From Alteraurantiacibacter buctensis (GTDB taxonomy: Bacteria > Pseudomonadota > Alphaproteobacteria > Sphingomonadales > Sphingomonadaceae), in assembly GCF_009827655.1 (NCBI RefSeq), contig NZ_WTYV01000001.1, positions 868,001 to 932,000 on the forward strand: a stretch of DNA of 64,000 nucleotides. Direction: 5' to 3'. The notes under the pieces were generated by a model. That model saw only the letters and a list, made by a program, of their open reading frames with translations. It was not told where the DNA came from and searched no databases. The position numbers and the translations under genes are program-made. How positions within the stretch are numbered: position 1 is the first letter of the stretch; every line of letters begins with the position of its first letter. Below, piece by piece: positions 9,572 through 18,112 of the stretch.

Positions 9572-9581
9572 TGTCGGAGTA
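9572..9581 (+). promoter_or_regulatory. Second copy of the TGTCGGAGTA decamer
   Basis: The ten bases are identical to those on the minus strand at 7378-7369. Here they lie about 20 nt before the GTG of the dehydrogenase, next to TAATAG, and inside the divergent GntR/dehydrogenase spacer. It is a candidate operator half-site only; no clear dyad surrounds it. Confidence 0.3.
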
Positions 9582-9599
9582 ATAGGAAGGGGTGGACTC

Positions 9600-10529
9600 G
9601 TGGCAATCAGGCTGGGCATCGTGGGCACGGGCAAGATCGTGCGCGATCAGCACCTGGCCGCGATTGCGGGCAATCCCGCCTTTGCCCTGCTTGCCACCGC
9701 CGATCCTGCCGCTGCCGCCATGACCGGTGTGCCGCACTATCCCGATATGGCGGCCATGCTGGCAGCCCACACGGACATCCAGGCGCTGGCCATCTGCACC
9801 ACTCCGCAGGTGCGCGGGCAACTGGTGCTGGATGCCGTGGCGCGCGGCCTGCACGTGCTGTGCGAGAAGCCGCCCGCCAGCGGCATGGCGCAGGCGCAGG
9901 CCATGGCCGATGCCGCGCACGCAGGCGGCGTCACGCTGTTTGCCGCGTGGCACTCGCGCTTCGCCGCCGGGGTAGAACCGGCGCGTGCCTGGCTGGCCGG
10001 CAGGGCTATCAGATCCATCTCCATTACCTGGCGCGAAGACGTGTGCCACTGGCACCCCGGCCAGCGCTGGATCGACCTGGCAGGTGGCATGGGAGTGTTC
10101 GATCCGGGCATCAACGCCCTCTCGATCCTCACCGCCCTGCTGGCAGAGCCGGTGACCATGGCCAGTGCCAGCCTGGAGGTGCCGGACAACTGGCAGACCC
10201 CGATCGCCGCCCGCCTTGCCATGCGCACCGCGTCCGGCCTGCCGGTCGCCGCCGACTTCGACTTTCGCCAGCAGGGTCCGCAAACCTGGCGGATTGCCGT
10301 GGAGACCGATGCCGGCACGCTGGCGCTGGACCTTGGCGGGGCGCATCTCACCCTGCCGGGCCAGGCCGCCTCCCCGCCTGCACCCGATGGCGAATATGCC
10401 GCGCTATATGCCCGCTTTGCCGACCTGATCGCACGGGGAGAGAGCGACTTCGACCTGGCCCCGCTGGCCCTGGTGGCCGACGCCTTCCTGCTGGGCGAGC
10501 GCCACCCTGCCCCCGCCTTCACCCACTGA
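9600..10529 (+). CDS. Gfo/Idh/MocA oxidoreductase, L-arabinose / D-galactose 1-dehydrogenase
   Basis: A 309-residue NAD(P)-dependent dehydrogenase that oxidises C1 of the sugar to the lactone. The Rossmann start is RLGIVGTGKIVRDQHLAAI. CEKPPASG places the catalytic lysine at residue 90. The segment EDVCHWHPGQRWI and GVFDPGINALSI follow, with Asp168 and Asn172 at the positions known for the Azospirillum L-arabinose 1-dehydrogenase, which it resembles closely from memory. The GTG start follows GGAAGGGG; the longer ORF lacks support. First gene of a rightward operon with GH51, aldolase and esterase. The exact sugar (L-arabinose, D-galactose or both) cannot be settled by reading. Confidence 0.88.
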   Translation: MAIRLGIVGTGKIVRDQHLAAIAGNPAFALLATADPAAAAMTGVPHYPDMAAMLAAHTDIQALAICTTPQVRGQLVLDAVARGLHVLCEKPPASGMAQAQAMADAAHAGGVTLFAAWHSRFAAGVEPARAWLAGRAIRSISITWREDVCHWHPGQRWIDLAGGMGVFDPGINALSILTALLAEPVTMASASLEVPDNWQTPIAARLAMRTASGLPVAADFDFRQQGPQTWRIAVETDAGTLALDLGGAHLTLPGQAASPPAPDGEYAALYARFADLIARGESDFDLAPLALVADAFLLGERHPAPAFTH

Positions 10530-10559
10530 CAGCATAGACTCACGAGAGGATCACCCGCC

Positions 10560-12125
10560 ATGCTGACTACCCTGCGCAAATCGCTCTGTGCCGCCGTGGC
10601 GCCAGCCGCGCTTTGCATGGCCGCGCTCGCCGCCACAGCCCCGCAGGTGCAGGCCCAGGACGCGCGCGGCACGATCCGCGCCTATGATCCCGGCCCCACC
10701 TATGACCGGCGCATCTTCACCCAGTTTGCCGAGCACCTGGGCACCGGCATCTACGGCGGGCTCTATGTCGGTACGGATAGCCCGATCCCCAACACCAACG
10801 GCTTCCGCAACGACGTGATCGGCGCGCTGCGCGAGCTGCGCGTGCCGGTGGTGCGCTGGCCGGGCGGCTGCTTTGCCGACGAATATCACTGGCGCGAAGG
10901 CATCGGGGCCAACCGCCCGGTCAAGATCAACACCCACTGGGGCGGGGTGACCGAGCCCAACGCGGTCGGCACGCACGAGTTCTTCGAACTGATCGACCAG
11001 CTCGATGCCGAAGCCTACATCTCCGGCAATGTCGGCAGCGGCACGCCACGCGAGATGGCCGAGTGGGTCGAGTACATCACCAGCCCCGCCGGCAGCCTGG
11101 CCGAGGAACGCGCCGCCAACGGCCGGGCCGAGCCCTGGGCCCTGCCCTATTTCGGCTTGGGCAACGAGTTGTGGGGCTGTGGCGGCAACATGCGCGCCGA
11201 ATATGCCGCCGACGAGACGCGCCGCTATGCCACCTTCGTCAAGGCTCCAGCAGGCACGCAGATCATCAAGATCGCCAGCGGGGCAAGCGACGACGACGTG
11301 GAATTCACCCGCACCATGATGCAGCAGACCGTGCGCCAGGTGGATGCCCTTTCGCTGCACCACTACACCGTGCCCGGTGGCTGGCCGCCCAGCCGCAGTG
11401 CCACGCAGTTCGGCGAGGACCAGTGGGCCGAAACGCTCGCTGGGGCCTATGAGATCGACCAGATCCTGGCCAGCCACATTGCAGTGATGGACCAGTACGA
11501 TCCCGACAACCGCGTGTGGCTGGCACTGGACGAATGGGGTGCCTGGTATGCGCCCGAACCCGGCACCAACCCGGGCTTCCTGCAGCAGCAGAACAGCTTG
11601 CGCGATGCGCTGCTGGCGGCGATCCACCTCAACGTCTTTGCCAAACATGCCGACCGCGTGAAGATGACCGCGATCGCCCAGATGGTGAACGTGCTGCAGG
11701 CGATGGTGCTGACCGACGGGGACCAGATGGTGCGCACGCCCACGTTCCACGTGTTCGAAATGTACGTGCCCTTCCAGGATGGCACCGTGCTGCCGCTGGA
11801 CCTCGCCACGCCGGATTACACCTTTGGCGAGCATGCCATGCCCGCCATCAGCGCCTCGGCCGTGCGCGGCAGGGACGGCAAGACCTATGTTGCGCTGAGC
11901 AATGTCGATCCCGACACGGCCATCCCCGTGGCGCTGACGCTGGACGGGATGACCGCCCGGCAAGTGAGCGGCAGGGTGCTGACCGGCGCGGCGATCAATT
12001 CGCATAACACCGTTGCCCGGCCGGATGCCGTGGTGCCAGTAGCCTTCACCGGCGCGCGCATTGCCGATAGCCGTCTGAACGTTACCATGCCGGCCCGTTC
12101 GGTGGTGGTACTGCAACTCGACTGA
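10560..12125 (+). CDS. Periplasmic GH51 alpha-L-arabinofuranosidase
   Basis: A 521-residue glycoside hydrolase releasing terminal L-arabinofuranose from arabinan or arabinoxylan fragments. A signal peptide ends near APQVQAQ. The family signature VVRWPGGCFADEYHWREGIG is present. Glu203 in GNELWGCGG is the expected acid/base and Glu325 in ALDEWGAWY the nucleophile. The C-terminal part forms the beta-sandwich typical of GH51. AGAGGA precedes the ATG. It is 30 nt downstream of the sugar dehydrogenase, linking polymer cleavage directly to oxidation of the product. Confidence 0.93.
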   Translation: MLTTLRKSLCAAVAPAALCMAALAATAPQVQAQDARGTIRAYDPGPTYDRRIFTQFAEHLGTGIYGGLYVGTDSPIPNTNGFRNDVIGALRELRVPVVRWPGGCFADEYHWREGIGANRPVKINTHWGGVTEPNAVGTHEFFELIDQLDAEAYISGNVGSGTPREMAEWVEYITSPAGSLAEERAANGRAEPWALPYFGLGNELWGCGGNMRAEYAADETRRYATFVKAPAGTQIIKIASGASDDDVEFTRTMMQQTVRQVDALSLHHYTVPGGWPPSRSATQFGEDQWAETLAGAYEIDQILASHIAVMDQYDPDNRVWLALDEWGAWYAPEPGTNPGFLQQQNSLRDALLAAIHLNVFAKHADRVKMTAIAQMVNVLQAMVLTDGDQMVRTPTFHVFEMYVPFQDGTVLPLDLATPDYTFGEHAMPAISASAVRGRDGKTYVALSNVDPDTAIPVALTLDGMTARQVSGRVLTGAAINSHNTVARPDAVVPVAFTGARIADSRLNVTMPARSVVVLQLD

Positions 12126-12143
12126 TCCCTGACAGGAGACCCG

Positions 12144-12905
12144 ATGACCCTTCCCAGTTTCAAGCAACAGCTTGCCGCCGGCCGCCCGCTGGTGGGCCTG
12201 TGGCAGGCCCTGGCCAATCCCTATTCGGCGGAAATCTGTGCCCGGCAGGGGTTCGACTGGCTGCTGCTGGACGGCGAGCATTCGCCCAATTCGATCGAGA
12301 GCCTGCTGGCCCAGGCCCAGGCCATCGCCGCCTTCCCGGTTGAATGCATCGTGCGCGTGGCCTTTGGCGAGCCGGTGGTGATCAAGCAGTACCTTGACCT
12401 GGGCCTGCACACCCTGCTGGTGCCGATGGTGGAAACGGCGGAGCAGGCGGCCGGCCTGGTGCGCGCCTGCCGCTATCCGCCACACGGCATCCGCGGCGTG
12501 TCCAGCGCCACCAGCCGGGGGGCGAATTTCGGCATCGATGCGGATTACCTGCACACGGCCAGCGAGAAGATCACCCTGATCGTGCAGATCGAGAGCCGCC
12601 TGGGGCTGGAGAACGTGGCGGAAATCGCCGCGGTGGACGGGGTAGACGCGCTGTTCATCGGCCCGTCCGACCTGGCGGCATCGCTGGGCCACCTGGGCAA
12701 TCCGCGCCATCCGGAGGTGACCGAGGCCATCGATGCCGCCTATGCCGCGATCAGCGCGGCAGGCAAGCCAGCGGGCATTTTCGCCCTTTCGCCGGACCAC
12801 GCGAGAGCCTCGTTCGCGCAAGGCTTCGCCTTCGCTTCGGTGGGGACCGACATCGGCCTGATCATCAACGGCGCGCGCGACGTGCTGCAGGCCGTGCGCG
12901 GCTGA
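12144..12905 (+). CDS. HpcH/HpaI-family aldolase, probable 2-keto-3-deoxy-L-arabonate aldolase
   Basis: A 253-residue class II pyruvate aldolase. Motifs in order are DGEHSPNSIES with the catalytic His, LVPMVETAEQA, RGVSSATSRG, VQIESRLGLENV with the metal-binding Glu, and IGPSDLAASLG with the metal-binding Asp. AGGAGA lies before the ATG. Downstream of the arabinofuranosidase and with the pentonate dehydratase nearby, it would cleave 2-keto-3-deoxy-L-arabonate to pyruvate and glycolaldehyde. Related family members act on keto-deoxy-rhamnonate or glucarate, so substrate is inferred from context. Confidence 0.87.
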   Translation: MTLPSFKQQLAAGRPLVGLWQALANPYSAEICARQGFDWLLLDGEHSPNSIESLLAQAQAIAAFPVECIVRVAFGEPVVIKQYLDLGLHTLLVPMVETAEQAAGLVRACRYPPHGIRGVSSATSRGANFGIDADYLHTASEKITLIVQIESRLGLENVAEIAAVDGVDALFIGPSDLAASLGHLGNPRHPEVTEAIDAAYAAISAAGKPAGIFALSPDHARASFAQGFAFASVGTDIGLIINGARDVLQAVRG

Positions 12906-12928
12906 TTACGAACAGGGGGAGAGAGACA

Positions 12929-14008
12929 ATGCGGAAGACGATCGGGCACGCGCTGGCGCTTGCCATGGGACTGGTGATAGCGGGTTTGGCCATGCCGGCA
13001 GCGGCGCAGGTGGCAACCGAGGTGCCGCCCGCCGTGCCCGGCGCGGAAGCCGTGCGGCTAGAGCGGATCACGGTCCACTCGCGCGAGATCGAAGGCAACC
13101 TGCTGGGCACTCCGGCAGACCGGCCGGTGATCGTGGTGCTGCCCCCCAGTTATGACCGTGAACCGGGCCGCTATTACCCGGTGGTCTATGCCCTGCACGG
13201 CTATTCGATCGATGCCGAGCAGTGGATCCAGGAAATCCGCATCGAACAGACCGCCGCCGCCGCCTTTGCGCAGGGCACGCCGGAAATGATCCTGGTGCTG
13301 CCCAGCAGCAAGAACGTGTACAACGGCGCCTTTTATTCCAACAGCGTCACCACCGGCAATTTCGAGAACTTCATTGCCGACGAACTGGTGGCCCATATCG
13401 ACAGCCGCTATCGCACGCTGGCCCGGCCCGAGAGCCGCGGGCTGGTGGGCCATTCGATGGGCGGCTATGGCGCCAGCCGCATCGGCGTGCGCCGCGCGGA
13501 CCGCTATCGCGCGCTCTACCTGATGAGCCCGTGCTGCCAGTCCCCGCTGGGCATGCGCGGACTGACCGCCGCCGACGCGCAGGCGATCTTCGGCCTGACA
13601 TCGCCCGAGCAGAGTGCGAGCCTGCCGTTCAACCAGCGCGGCACCATGGCCTTTTCCGCCGCCTATTCGCCCAACCCCAACCGCCCGCCGCTCTTTATCG
13701 ACCTGCCGGTGGACGAGACGGGCACCGAACGGCCCGAGATCCTGGCCAAGTGGACCGCCAACGCCCCTCTGGCCTTCATCGACCAATATTCCACGCTGGT
13801 GCGCCAGTACCGCGCGGTGGGGCTGGATGTGGGCAACCGCGACGGGCTGGTCCGCGACACGACGCTGATGGCAGAAGCCATGCGCGCGCTGGGCGTGCCG
13901 ACGGAGTTCGAGGTCTATGACGGCGACCACACCAACCGCCTGGCATTCCGCATGCAGGACAACGTGCTGCCGTTCTTCGGGCGCAACCTGGACTTTACCC
14001 AGCCCTGA
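12929..14008 (+). CDS. Secreted PF00756-type esterase, paralogue A
   Basis: A 359-residue alpha/beta hydrolase of the esterase-D / antigen-85 / CE1 type. A signal peptide ends near PAAAQVA. Features are VIVVLPPSYDREPGRYYPVVYALHGY, split here as the oxyanion region ALHGY, the nucleophile elbow GHSMGGYG, and a C-terminal His in YDGDHTNRL. A conserved MSPCCQ follows the elbow. The same layout recurs in the genes at 18113 and 19168. The gene is last in the arabinose operon, 23 nt after the aldolase, so an acetyl- or feruloyl-ester on arabinose side chains is a reasonable substrate guess. Confidence 0.85.
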   Translation: MRKTIGHALALAMGLVIAGLAMPAAAQVATEVPPAVPGAEAVRLERITVHSREIEGNLLGTPADRPVIVVLPPSYDREPGRYYPVVYALHGYSIDAEQWIQEIRIEQTAAAAFAQGTPEMILVLPSSKNVYNGAFYSNSVTTGNFENFIADELVAHIDSRYRTLARPESRGLVGHSMGGYGASRIGVRRADRYRALYLMSPCCQSPLGMRGLTAADAQAIFGLTSPEQSASLPFNQRGTMAFSAAYSPNPNRPPLFIDLPVDETGTERPEILAKWTANAPLAFIDQYSTLVRQYRAVGLDVGNRDGLVRDTTLMAEAMRALGVPTEFEVYDGDHTNRLAFRMQDNVLPFFGRNLDFTQP

Positions 14009-14014
14009 GGGGCC

Positions 14015-14821
14015 TCAATCCCGGGGCCTGCCGGGGAAGAATGCAGGGGTGCAGCGCACATAGTCGGCAAATGCGAGGCCGTATTTCTCCGCCATGGCCG
14101 CCTCGGTCATCGCCGCGCCCGACCAGCGGGTGAGCGTGAAGGTGAGGAAGGCGAGGCCCGGCAGGCCCAGCAGCGCAGCCTGCCAACCTGCGTCCAGTGC
14201 CGCCAGCCACACGCCCCACCACACGCAGGCATCGCCAAAGTAGTTGGGGTGGCGGGTATAGCGCCACAGGCCCCGGTCCATCACCCGGCCCCTGTTTGCG
14301 GGATCGGCCTTGAACCGGGCCAACTGCCAGTCACCCACCCATTCGAACACGATGCCAACGGCCCACAGGGCCAGCCCCGCCCAGGCAAGCTGCCCAATCG
14401 CATCCCGCCCGCCCGCCAGCAGGATGCCCGCCTGCGCTGCCAGCGAAACGCCGAACAGCAGCACACCCTGGAGCAGCCAGACCTTCGCCAGGCTGGCGAG
14501 GGCAAAGCGGCCCCGCGCGCGGTCCTGCGCCAGGATACGGACATAGCGCGGGTCCTCGCCATGGCGCAGGAAACGCCGCAGCAGGTGCAGCGCCAGGCGC
14601 ACCCCCCAGATCACGGTCATGGCGAGGATCAGCATGGCCAGAGCACCGGGCCGCCCGACCTGCGCGAAGCTGAGCGCGGCCAGGCCCGCCATGGCCCCGC
14701 CCCACACGGCATCGACAAACGAGACCTTGCCCGATGCCAGCGACAGCAGCCAGCAGGCCAGCGCCAGCCCGAAAGTGGCGGCAAGATTGATGCCGAGCGC
14801 GGGGAAGATCGCCTCACCCAC
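14015..14821 (-). CDS. DUF1295-family membrane protein (steroid-5-alpha-reductase-like)
   Basis: A 268-residue protein with about six hydrophobic helices. The C-terminal region RYTRHPNYFGDACVWWGVWL is the signature of the DUF1295/isoprenylcysteine methyltransferase-reductase fold that binds a nucleotide cofactor. Members often sit near cyclopropane-lipid or acyltransferase genes. The GTG start overlaps the end of the upstream acyltransferase gene by 8 nt, indicating coupling and a role in lipid modification, though the reaction is unknown. Confidence 0.8.
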   Translation of the reverse strand: MGEAIFPALGINLAATFGLALACWLLSLASGKVSFVDAVWGGAMAGLAALSFAQVGRPGALAMLILAMTVIWGVRLALHLLRRFLRHGEDPRYVRILAQDRARGRFALASLAKVWLLQGVLLFGVSLAAQAGILLAGGRDAIGQLAWAGLALWAVGIVFEWVGDWQLARFKADPANRGRVMDRGLWRYTRHPNYFGDACVWWGVWLAALDAGWQAALLGLPGLAFLTFTLTRWSGAAMTEAAMAEKYGLAFADYVRCTPAFFPGRPRD

Positions 14822-15431
14822 CGGCCGACCCTTCGCCCCCTGGTGGCAGCGAGGCCTCGAGCACGTCCCAGCGCGGGCACCGGGGCATCACGCGGCGGTA
14901 ATAGGCCAGCAGGCGCAGCATGTCGGCCCGGTAGTCCCCCGTGGGCATCACCGGATCACCCATGCCGCCCACCATCCTCTGATGGTCGACCCAGGCTGGC
15001 ACGATCGGCACCTGCGCCCCCATGGCGATATGGTAGAAGCCGCTGCGCCACTTGCCGGTAGAACCGCGCGTGCCTTCAGGCGCGATGACCAGCGCCATCC
15101 GCCCGGCCTGCTCGAAGCCGCGGATCACGCTGCGGACATAGCCGCCCGGCTTGCTGCGATCCACCGGCATCCCGCCCATGTCGTACATGAAGCGCCTCAG
15201 CGGCCAACGGAACAGCGTGTGCTTGCCGATGAAGCTGGGTTCGATCCCCAGTTGCTCCACTGCCCCGGCAAAGAACACGAAGTCCCAGTTGCTGGTATGT
15301 GGCGCACCGACGATGATGAACTTGGGCAGGTCCGGGGCGCGGCCTTCCACGCGCCAGCCCTTCACCCGGAACAGCCAGCCCAGCAGGCGCCACATCAGGC
15401 GCGATGACAGCGACGGCTTCGAGTGCGGCAC
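14814..15431 (-). CDS. Lysophospholipid acyltransferase-family protein (PlsC-like)
   Basis: A 205-residue acyltransferase. The catalytic motif is HTSNWD (HX4D) and a substrate motif APEGTRGS lies about 75 residues later; GGMPVDRSKPGG sits between. GTG at 15431 has AAGGGG 7 nt upstream and is preferred to the TTG at 15476. Members transfer acyl chains to lysophosphatidate or other lipid acceptors at the inner membrane. It is translationally coupled to the DUF1295 gene. Confidence 0.85.
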   Translation of the reverse strand: MPHSKPSLSSRLMWRLLGWLFRVKGWRVEGRAPDLPKFIIVGAPHTSNWDFVFFAGAVEQLGIEPSFIGKHTLFRWPLRRFMYDMGGMPVDRSKPGGYVRSVIRGFEQAGRMALVIAPEGTRGSTGKWRSGFYHIAMGAQVPIVPAWVDHQRMVGGMGDPVMPTGDYRADMLRLLAYYRRVMPRCPRWDVLEASLPPGGEGSAGG

Positions 15432-15494
15432 CCCGTTCCCCTTGATCCCCAGGTAGCGTGTAGCACGGGCGAACAAGCGGCGGAAAGGGGGCCC

Positions 15495-16424
15495 CTAGGC
15501 CGGGGTGTCTCCGTCACGCGCCCGCAGGTCGTTGTGGATGGCGGTGGCGGCCACGGCGGCATGGCCCATCGCCACGCTGATCTGGTCGAGCGCTGCCACC
15601 ACGTCTCCCGCCGCGTAGAGGCCTGCAAGGCCCATGCGCTGGTGGCTGTCGGTCAGCACGCAACGCGCGCCGTCCAGCCGGAAGCCCAGCTGCGCGACCA
15701 GCTCGACATTGGGATCCGAACCCAGCGCGGGGTAGAGCGTATCGGCCTGGACCGTGCTGCCATCGGCGAAATGGAGGGTAACGCCACCGTCCGCAAAGTC
15801 ATAGCGGGTAACGGGGCGCGGATCCCAGGCCACGCCCGCGCGGGCCAGGTCGGCCCGGTCCTTCTCGTGCAGTTCGCATTCCTGCCGGGTGTGCAGGGTG
15901 ACTTGGGGGGAATAGTGGCGCAGGAACAGCGCCTCGGCCACGCCGTGGCTTTCCGCTCCCAGCACCACGATGCGCTGGCCGGTCACCTCGTGGGCATCGC
16001 AGATCGGGCAATAGCGTAGGGTGCCGGCATTCAGGGCGGCATCGTGCACGGCCTGCGGGATATCGGGCGCGCGGTTGTCTACCCCCGTGGCGAACAGGAC
16101 AGTGCGGGTTTGCAATGTGCTGCCATCGGCCAGCGTGAGGCACCAGTCCGCCCCTCGCGCGGTGATCCCGGTGACGTTGCCCTGCCGCAGGTCCGCGCCG
16201 AACCCGCGCGCCTGCCGGGCCATCAGCGCCAGCAGTTCCTTGCCGGGAATGCCGTCAGGATAGCCCGGGTGGTTGTGGCTGCGCGGGATCATCGCCGCGC
16301 GGCTGCCGCCCCGGTCCACCAGCACCGCGCGCCGGTGGAACCGGGCAAGGTAGATCGCCGCAGTCAGGCCGGCCGGCCCGCCACCCACGATCACGCAATC
16401 GAGAAGGTCACTGTCAGCCCCCAT
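15495..16424 (-). CDS. NAD(P)/FAD-dependent oxidoreductase, thioredoxin-reductase-like
   Basis: A 309-residue two-dinucleotide-fold flavoprotein. [21 protein letters not shown] binds FAD, a CPICDAHE redox pair replaces the CATCDG of true thioredoxin reductases, [15 protein letters not shown] is the NAD(P) fold, and [14 protein letters not shown] is the C-terminal FAD motif. The altered active-site context suggests a TrxR-like paralogue with another partner and not housekeeping TrxB. It follows AbgT in the leftward direction with a 48-nt gap. Confidence 0.88.
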   Translation of the reverse strand: MGADSDLLDCVIVGGGPAGLTAAIYLARFHRRAVLVDRGGSRAAMIPRSHNHPGYPDGIPGKELLALMARQARGFGADLRQGNVTGITARGADWCLTLADGSTLQTRTVLFATGVDNRAPDIPQAVHDAALNAGTLRYCPICDAHEVTGQRIVVLGAESHGVAEALFLRHYSPQVTLHTRQECELHEKDRADLARAGVAWDPRPVTRYDFADGGVTLHFADGSTVQADTLYPALGSDPNVELVAQLGFRLDGARCVLTDSHQRMGLAGLYAAGDVVAALDQISVAMGHAAVAATAIHNDLRARDGDTPA

Positions 16425-16472
16425 GCGTGGCCAAACGCGCGAACGGCGCGCTGGCTCCCGCCGGCAATCCGC

Positions 16473-18074
16473 TCAGCGCTGCTGCGGCTGGTAAAACACC
16501 TGCGCGCCCGGCCCCAGCGGCAGGTCCAGCGCCACCCAGCCCACCACCATGGCCACGCCCACCACCATGAAGGTCAGCGCATAGGGCAGCATCAGCGCCA
16601 GCAGCGAGCCGACGCCGAAACCCGCATCCCACCGCCGGGCAAAGGCCAGGATCAGCGGGAAATAGCTCATCAGCGGGGTCATGATGTTGGTGTAGCTGTC
16701 CCCCATGCGATAGGCCGCCGTGGTCATTTCCGGGCTGATCCCCAGCAGCATGAACATCGGCACCACCACCGGCGCCAGCGCGCTCCACTTGGCGCTGGCC
16801 GAGCCGATGAACAGGTCGAGGAAGGATCCCAGCATCTGCACGCTGACCAGCAGCAACGGGGCGGGCAGCGCCAGGGCAGAGAGCACCTCGGCCCCGTCGA
16901 TCGCCAGGATGGGGCCAAGCCGGCTCCAGTTGAACATGGCCACGAAATGCGCGGCGAAGAACACGAACACGATGTAAGGGGCCATCGCGCGGATGCCTTC
17001 CTGCATCATGTCGGTCACGTCCTTCGACGAACGGACCGTTCCCGCCGCGCTGCCGAAGGCGATGCCGCACAGCAGGAACAGCAGGAAGAACCCCGCCACC
17101 AGCGCCCCCAGCAGGGGCTGGAACTGCGCCGTGCCTTCCCCTTCCGCGTTGAACAGCGGGGCATAGCCGGGGACCAGGGTGAGCGCGGCGTAGGCGCCGA
17201 TCACCAGCAGCGCAGCCAGCCCGGCACGGCGCAAACCCTTGCGCTCGGCCGGCTCCAGCCCGGTGCGGGCGAGGTCGGCCCGGGTCTGGTCATCCATCGC
17301 GCCCGACCATTGTCCCAGCCGGGGCTCGATTACCCGGTCGGTGATGAACCAGATGGCGGGGATATAGAGCACCACGATCGCCAGGATGAACCACCAGTTG
17401 CCCGCCGGGTTCATCACCCAGCCGGGCTCCACGATGCGTGCGGCTTCCTGCGTGAAGCCGAACAGCAGCACATCGATCTGGCCCGGCGTGATGTTGCCGG
17501 CATAGCCGCCCGAGACGGCCGCAAAGGCGGCCGCCAGTCCCGCCAGCGGATGGCGGCCCGCCGTCGCAAAGACCAGCGCCGCCAACGGCACATAGACCAG
17601 GTAGGCGGCATCGGATGCATGGTGCGAGACCATGCCCACCAGCGCCACCAGCGGGGTCAACAGGCCACGCGGCGCATTCCTCAGCGAAGCGCGGATCAGG
17701 GCAGACAGCAGGCCCGACCGCTCGGCCACCGCAGCACCCAGCATGATCGTCAGGATCAGGCCAAGCGGGGCAAAGCCCGCCATCGTGCGCGGCATTTCGG
17801 TCAGCAGGCGGGTGACGTTCTCGGCCGCCAGCAGGCTGGTGGCGCGATAGGTCAGCTTGCCGTCGGCCAGCACCGCGCCTTCGGGCGGGGTCTCGCCGGA
17901 ATAGGGCAGGCTGGCGCTCCACCCCAGCGCCGCGCCCACGATCGACAGCACCACCAGTACGCCGATCAGCCAGACGAAGATCATCGTCGGTTCGGGCAGC
18001 AGGTTGCCCGCCCGTTCCACAAAACCCAGGAACCCGCGCTGGCGGGGGATGGCGGCGGGTTCGGGCGGGTTCAT
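16473..18074 (-). CDS. AbgT-family transporter
   Basis: A 533-residue inner-membrane transporter. N-terminal FVERAGNLLPEPTMIFVWLIG, SHHASDAAYLVYVPLAALVF, SGGYAGNITPGQIDVLL and the C-terminal MGDSYTNIMTPLMSYFPLIL are hallmark AbgT segments. Characterised members import p-aminobenzoyl-glutamate or export sulfonamides. It lies 38 nt downstream of two secreted esterases, so transport of an ester-hydrolysis product such as an aromatic acid is possible but unproven. Confidence 0.92.
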   Translation of the reverse strand: MNPPEPAAIPRQRGFLGFVERAGNLLPEPTMIFVWLIGVLVVLSIVGAALGWSASLPYSGETPPEGAVLADGKLTYRATSLLAAENVTRLLTEMPRTMAGFAPLGLILTIMLGAAVAERSGLLSALIRASLRNAPRGLLTPLVALVGMVSHHASDAAYLVYVPLAALVFATAGRHPLAGLAAAFAAVSGGYAGNITPGQIDVLLFGFTQEAARIVEPGWVMNPAGNWWFILAIVVLYIPAIWFITDRVIEPRLGQWSGAMDDQTRADLARTGLEPAERKGLRRAGLAALLVIGAYAALTLVPGYAPLFNAEGEGTAQFQPLLGALVAGFFLLFLLCGIAFGSAAGTVRSSKDVTDMMQEGIRAMAPYIVFVFFAAHFVAMFNWSRLGPILAIDGAEVLSALALPAPLLLVSVQMLGSFLDLFIGSASAKWSALAPVVVPMFMLLGISPEMTTAAYRMGDSYTNIMTPLMSYFPLILAFARRWDAGFGVGSLLALMLPYALTFMVVGVAMVVGWVALDLPLGPGAQVFYQPQQR

Positions 18075-18112
18075 GCGGTCTCCGTCAGGGGGTGGATCGC
18101 GCCATTAGGCCG

